Below, one piece after another: positions 5,046 to 5,329 of a DNA stretch of 5,329 nt. Positions within the stretch are counted from its first letter, which is position 1, and each line of letters starts with the position of its first letter. The translations under genes and the position numbers were made by a program. The notes below the pieces were generated by a model. It did not search any database and was not told the DNA's origin. It saw only the letters and a list, made by a program, of their open reading frames with translations. The stretch comes from Piscirickettsiaceae bacterium (GTDB lineage Bacteria; Pseudomonadota; Gammaproteobacteria; Nitrosococcales; Methylophagaceae), in NCBI GenBank assembly GCA_030627065.1, contig DAOUSV010000116.1, forward strand, positions 1 to 5,329, in the 5' to 3' direction.

Positions 5046-5329
5046 CTACTCCACTTCCTGCCTACATTCGGCAATAAATTGTTCTAATAATTCTTTCTGT
5101 TCGTTAGTTAGCGTTACCACTTCTAACATCTCAGGTCGTCGCAACCATGTTCGTCCTAATGACTGCTTAAGGCGCCACTTTCGTATCGCCTCATGATCAC
5201 CACTTAGCAATACCTTCGGTACTACTTGTTCCGATAATCCTTCTGGCCTTGTGTAATGTGGATGGTCTAAAAGACCTGCCATAAAAGAATCTTGCTGAGC
5301 AGACTCGTCATCACCCAAAACACCGGGTA
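5046..5329 (-). CDS. trmD: tRNA (guanine-37-N1)-methyltransferase, C-terminal part
   Basis: Methylates G37 next to the anticodon of tRNAs with S-adenosylmethionine, which prevents +1 frameshifting. The window holds the last 93 residues of a protein that is about 250 long in the family; the 5' part lies beyond the right edge. Visible are PGVLGDDES, part of the trefoil-knot methyl-donor site, and the following QQDSF, whose Asp corresponds to catalytic D169 of E. coli. The inter-domain LLDHPHYTRPEGL follows. The C-terminal tRNA-binding domain shows VPKVLLSGDH and the highly conserved WRLKQSLGRTWLRRPE. The reading frame continues through the window edge, so an internal TTG near 5318 is not the start. 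It ends 4 nt upstream of rplS, and the rplS ribosome binding site overlaps its last codons. Confidence 0.97.
   Translation of the reverse strand, partial: PGVLGDDESAQQDSFMAGLLDHPHYTRPEGLSEQVVPKVLLSGDHEAIRKWRLKQSLGRTWLRRPEMLEVVTLTNEQKELLEQFIAECRQEVE

Noticed and set aside
5042..5074. An 11-residue N-terminal extension of L19 from an upstream in-frame ATG
   Set aside because: It overlaps the end of trmD, and the MSNII start at 5041 matches the family and has a well-placed ribosome binding site.
1..5329. Undescribed defence, toxin-antitoxin, CRISPR or other accessory system
   Set aside because: Every sizeable open frame that is not a shadow belongs to a known housekeeping family. There are no direct repeat arrays and no unassigned gene.

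Overview
The window reads as an ordinary chromosomal housekeeping segment of an AT-rich gammaproteobacterium. Three things point there: the LpxH type of lipid A pyrophosphatase, a DsbC-type periplasmic disulfide isomerase, and gene neighbourhoods known from that class. Divergent cysS / cyclophilin-lpxH resembles E. coli, and trmD-rplS followed by xerD and dsbC resembles pseudomonads. I cannot place it to genus from sequence alone. No mobile gene, CRISPR array, RNA gene or obvious accessory system is visible.

Layout from left to right. Positions 1-838 (minus) carry the 5' part of cysS. Its reading is sound down to about position 61, where it runs into a 60-bp inverted copy of its own sequence (1-60 against 110-169, one mismatch). 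After a short divergent intergenic region (839-961) come two plus-strand genes: a cyclophilin-type peptidyl-prolyl isomerase with a signal peptide (962-1546) and lpxH (1602-2333). A terminator-like hairpin lies between them and contains the only visible ribosome binding site of lpxH. lpxH ends 4 bp inside the end of the convergent minus-strand gene dsbC (2330-3043). dsbC follows yajQ (3053-3538), with its ribosome binding site overlapping the yajQ stop. A 165-bp gap upstream of yajQ holds a palindromic element bounded by 7-bp inverted ends and TA dinucleotides, which may be a miniature transposon. Further right on the minus strand are xerD (3704-4615), a strong intrinsic terminator, rplS (4694-5041) and the 3' end of trmD (5046-5329).

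Functionally the right end is translation machinery: TrmD methylates G37 of tRNA, and L19 is a ribosomal protein. It is insulated by a terminator from xerD, which resolves chromosome dimers. DsbC and the exported cyclophilin both assist folding in the periplasm, LpxH acts in lipid A synthesis for the outer membrane, and CysS charges tRNA-Cys. YajQ is a nucleotide-binding protein of less certain role.

I found no convincing previously undescribed system. The points most worth checking are the fold-back at the left edge, the palindromic TA-flanked element, the lpxH ribosome binding site buried in a terminator stem, and the xerD start codon only 2 nt beyond the rplS terminator.
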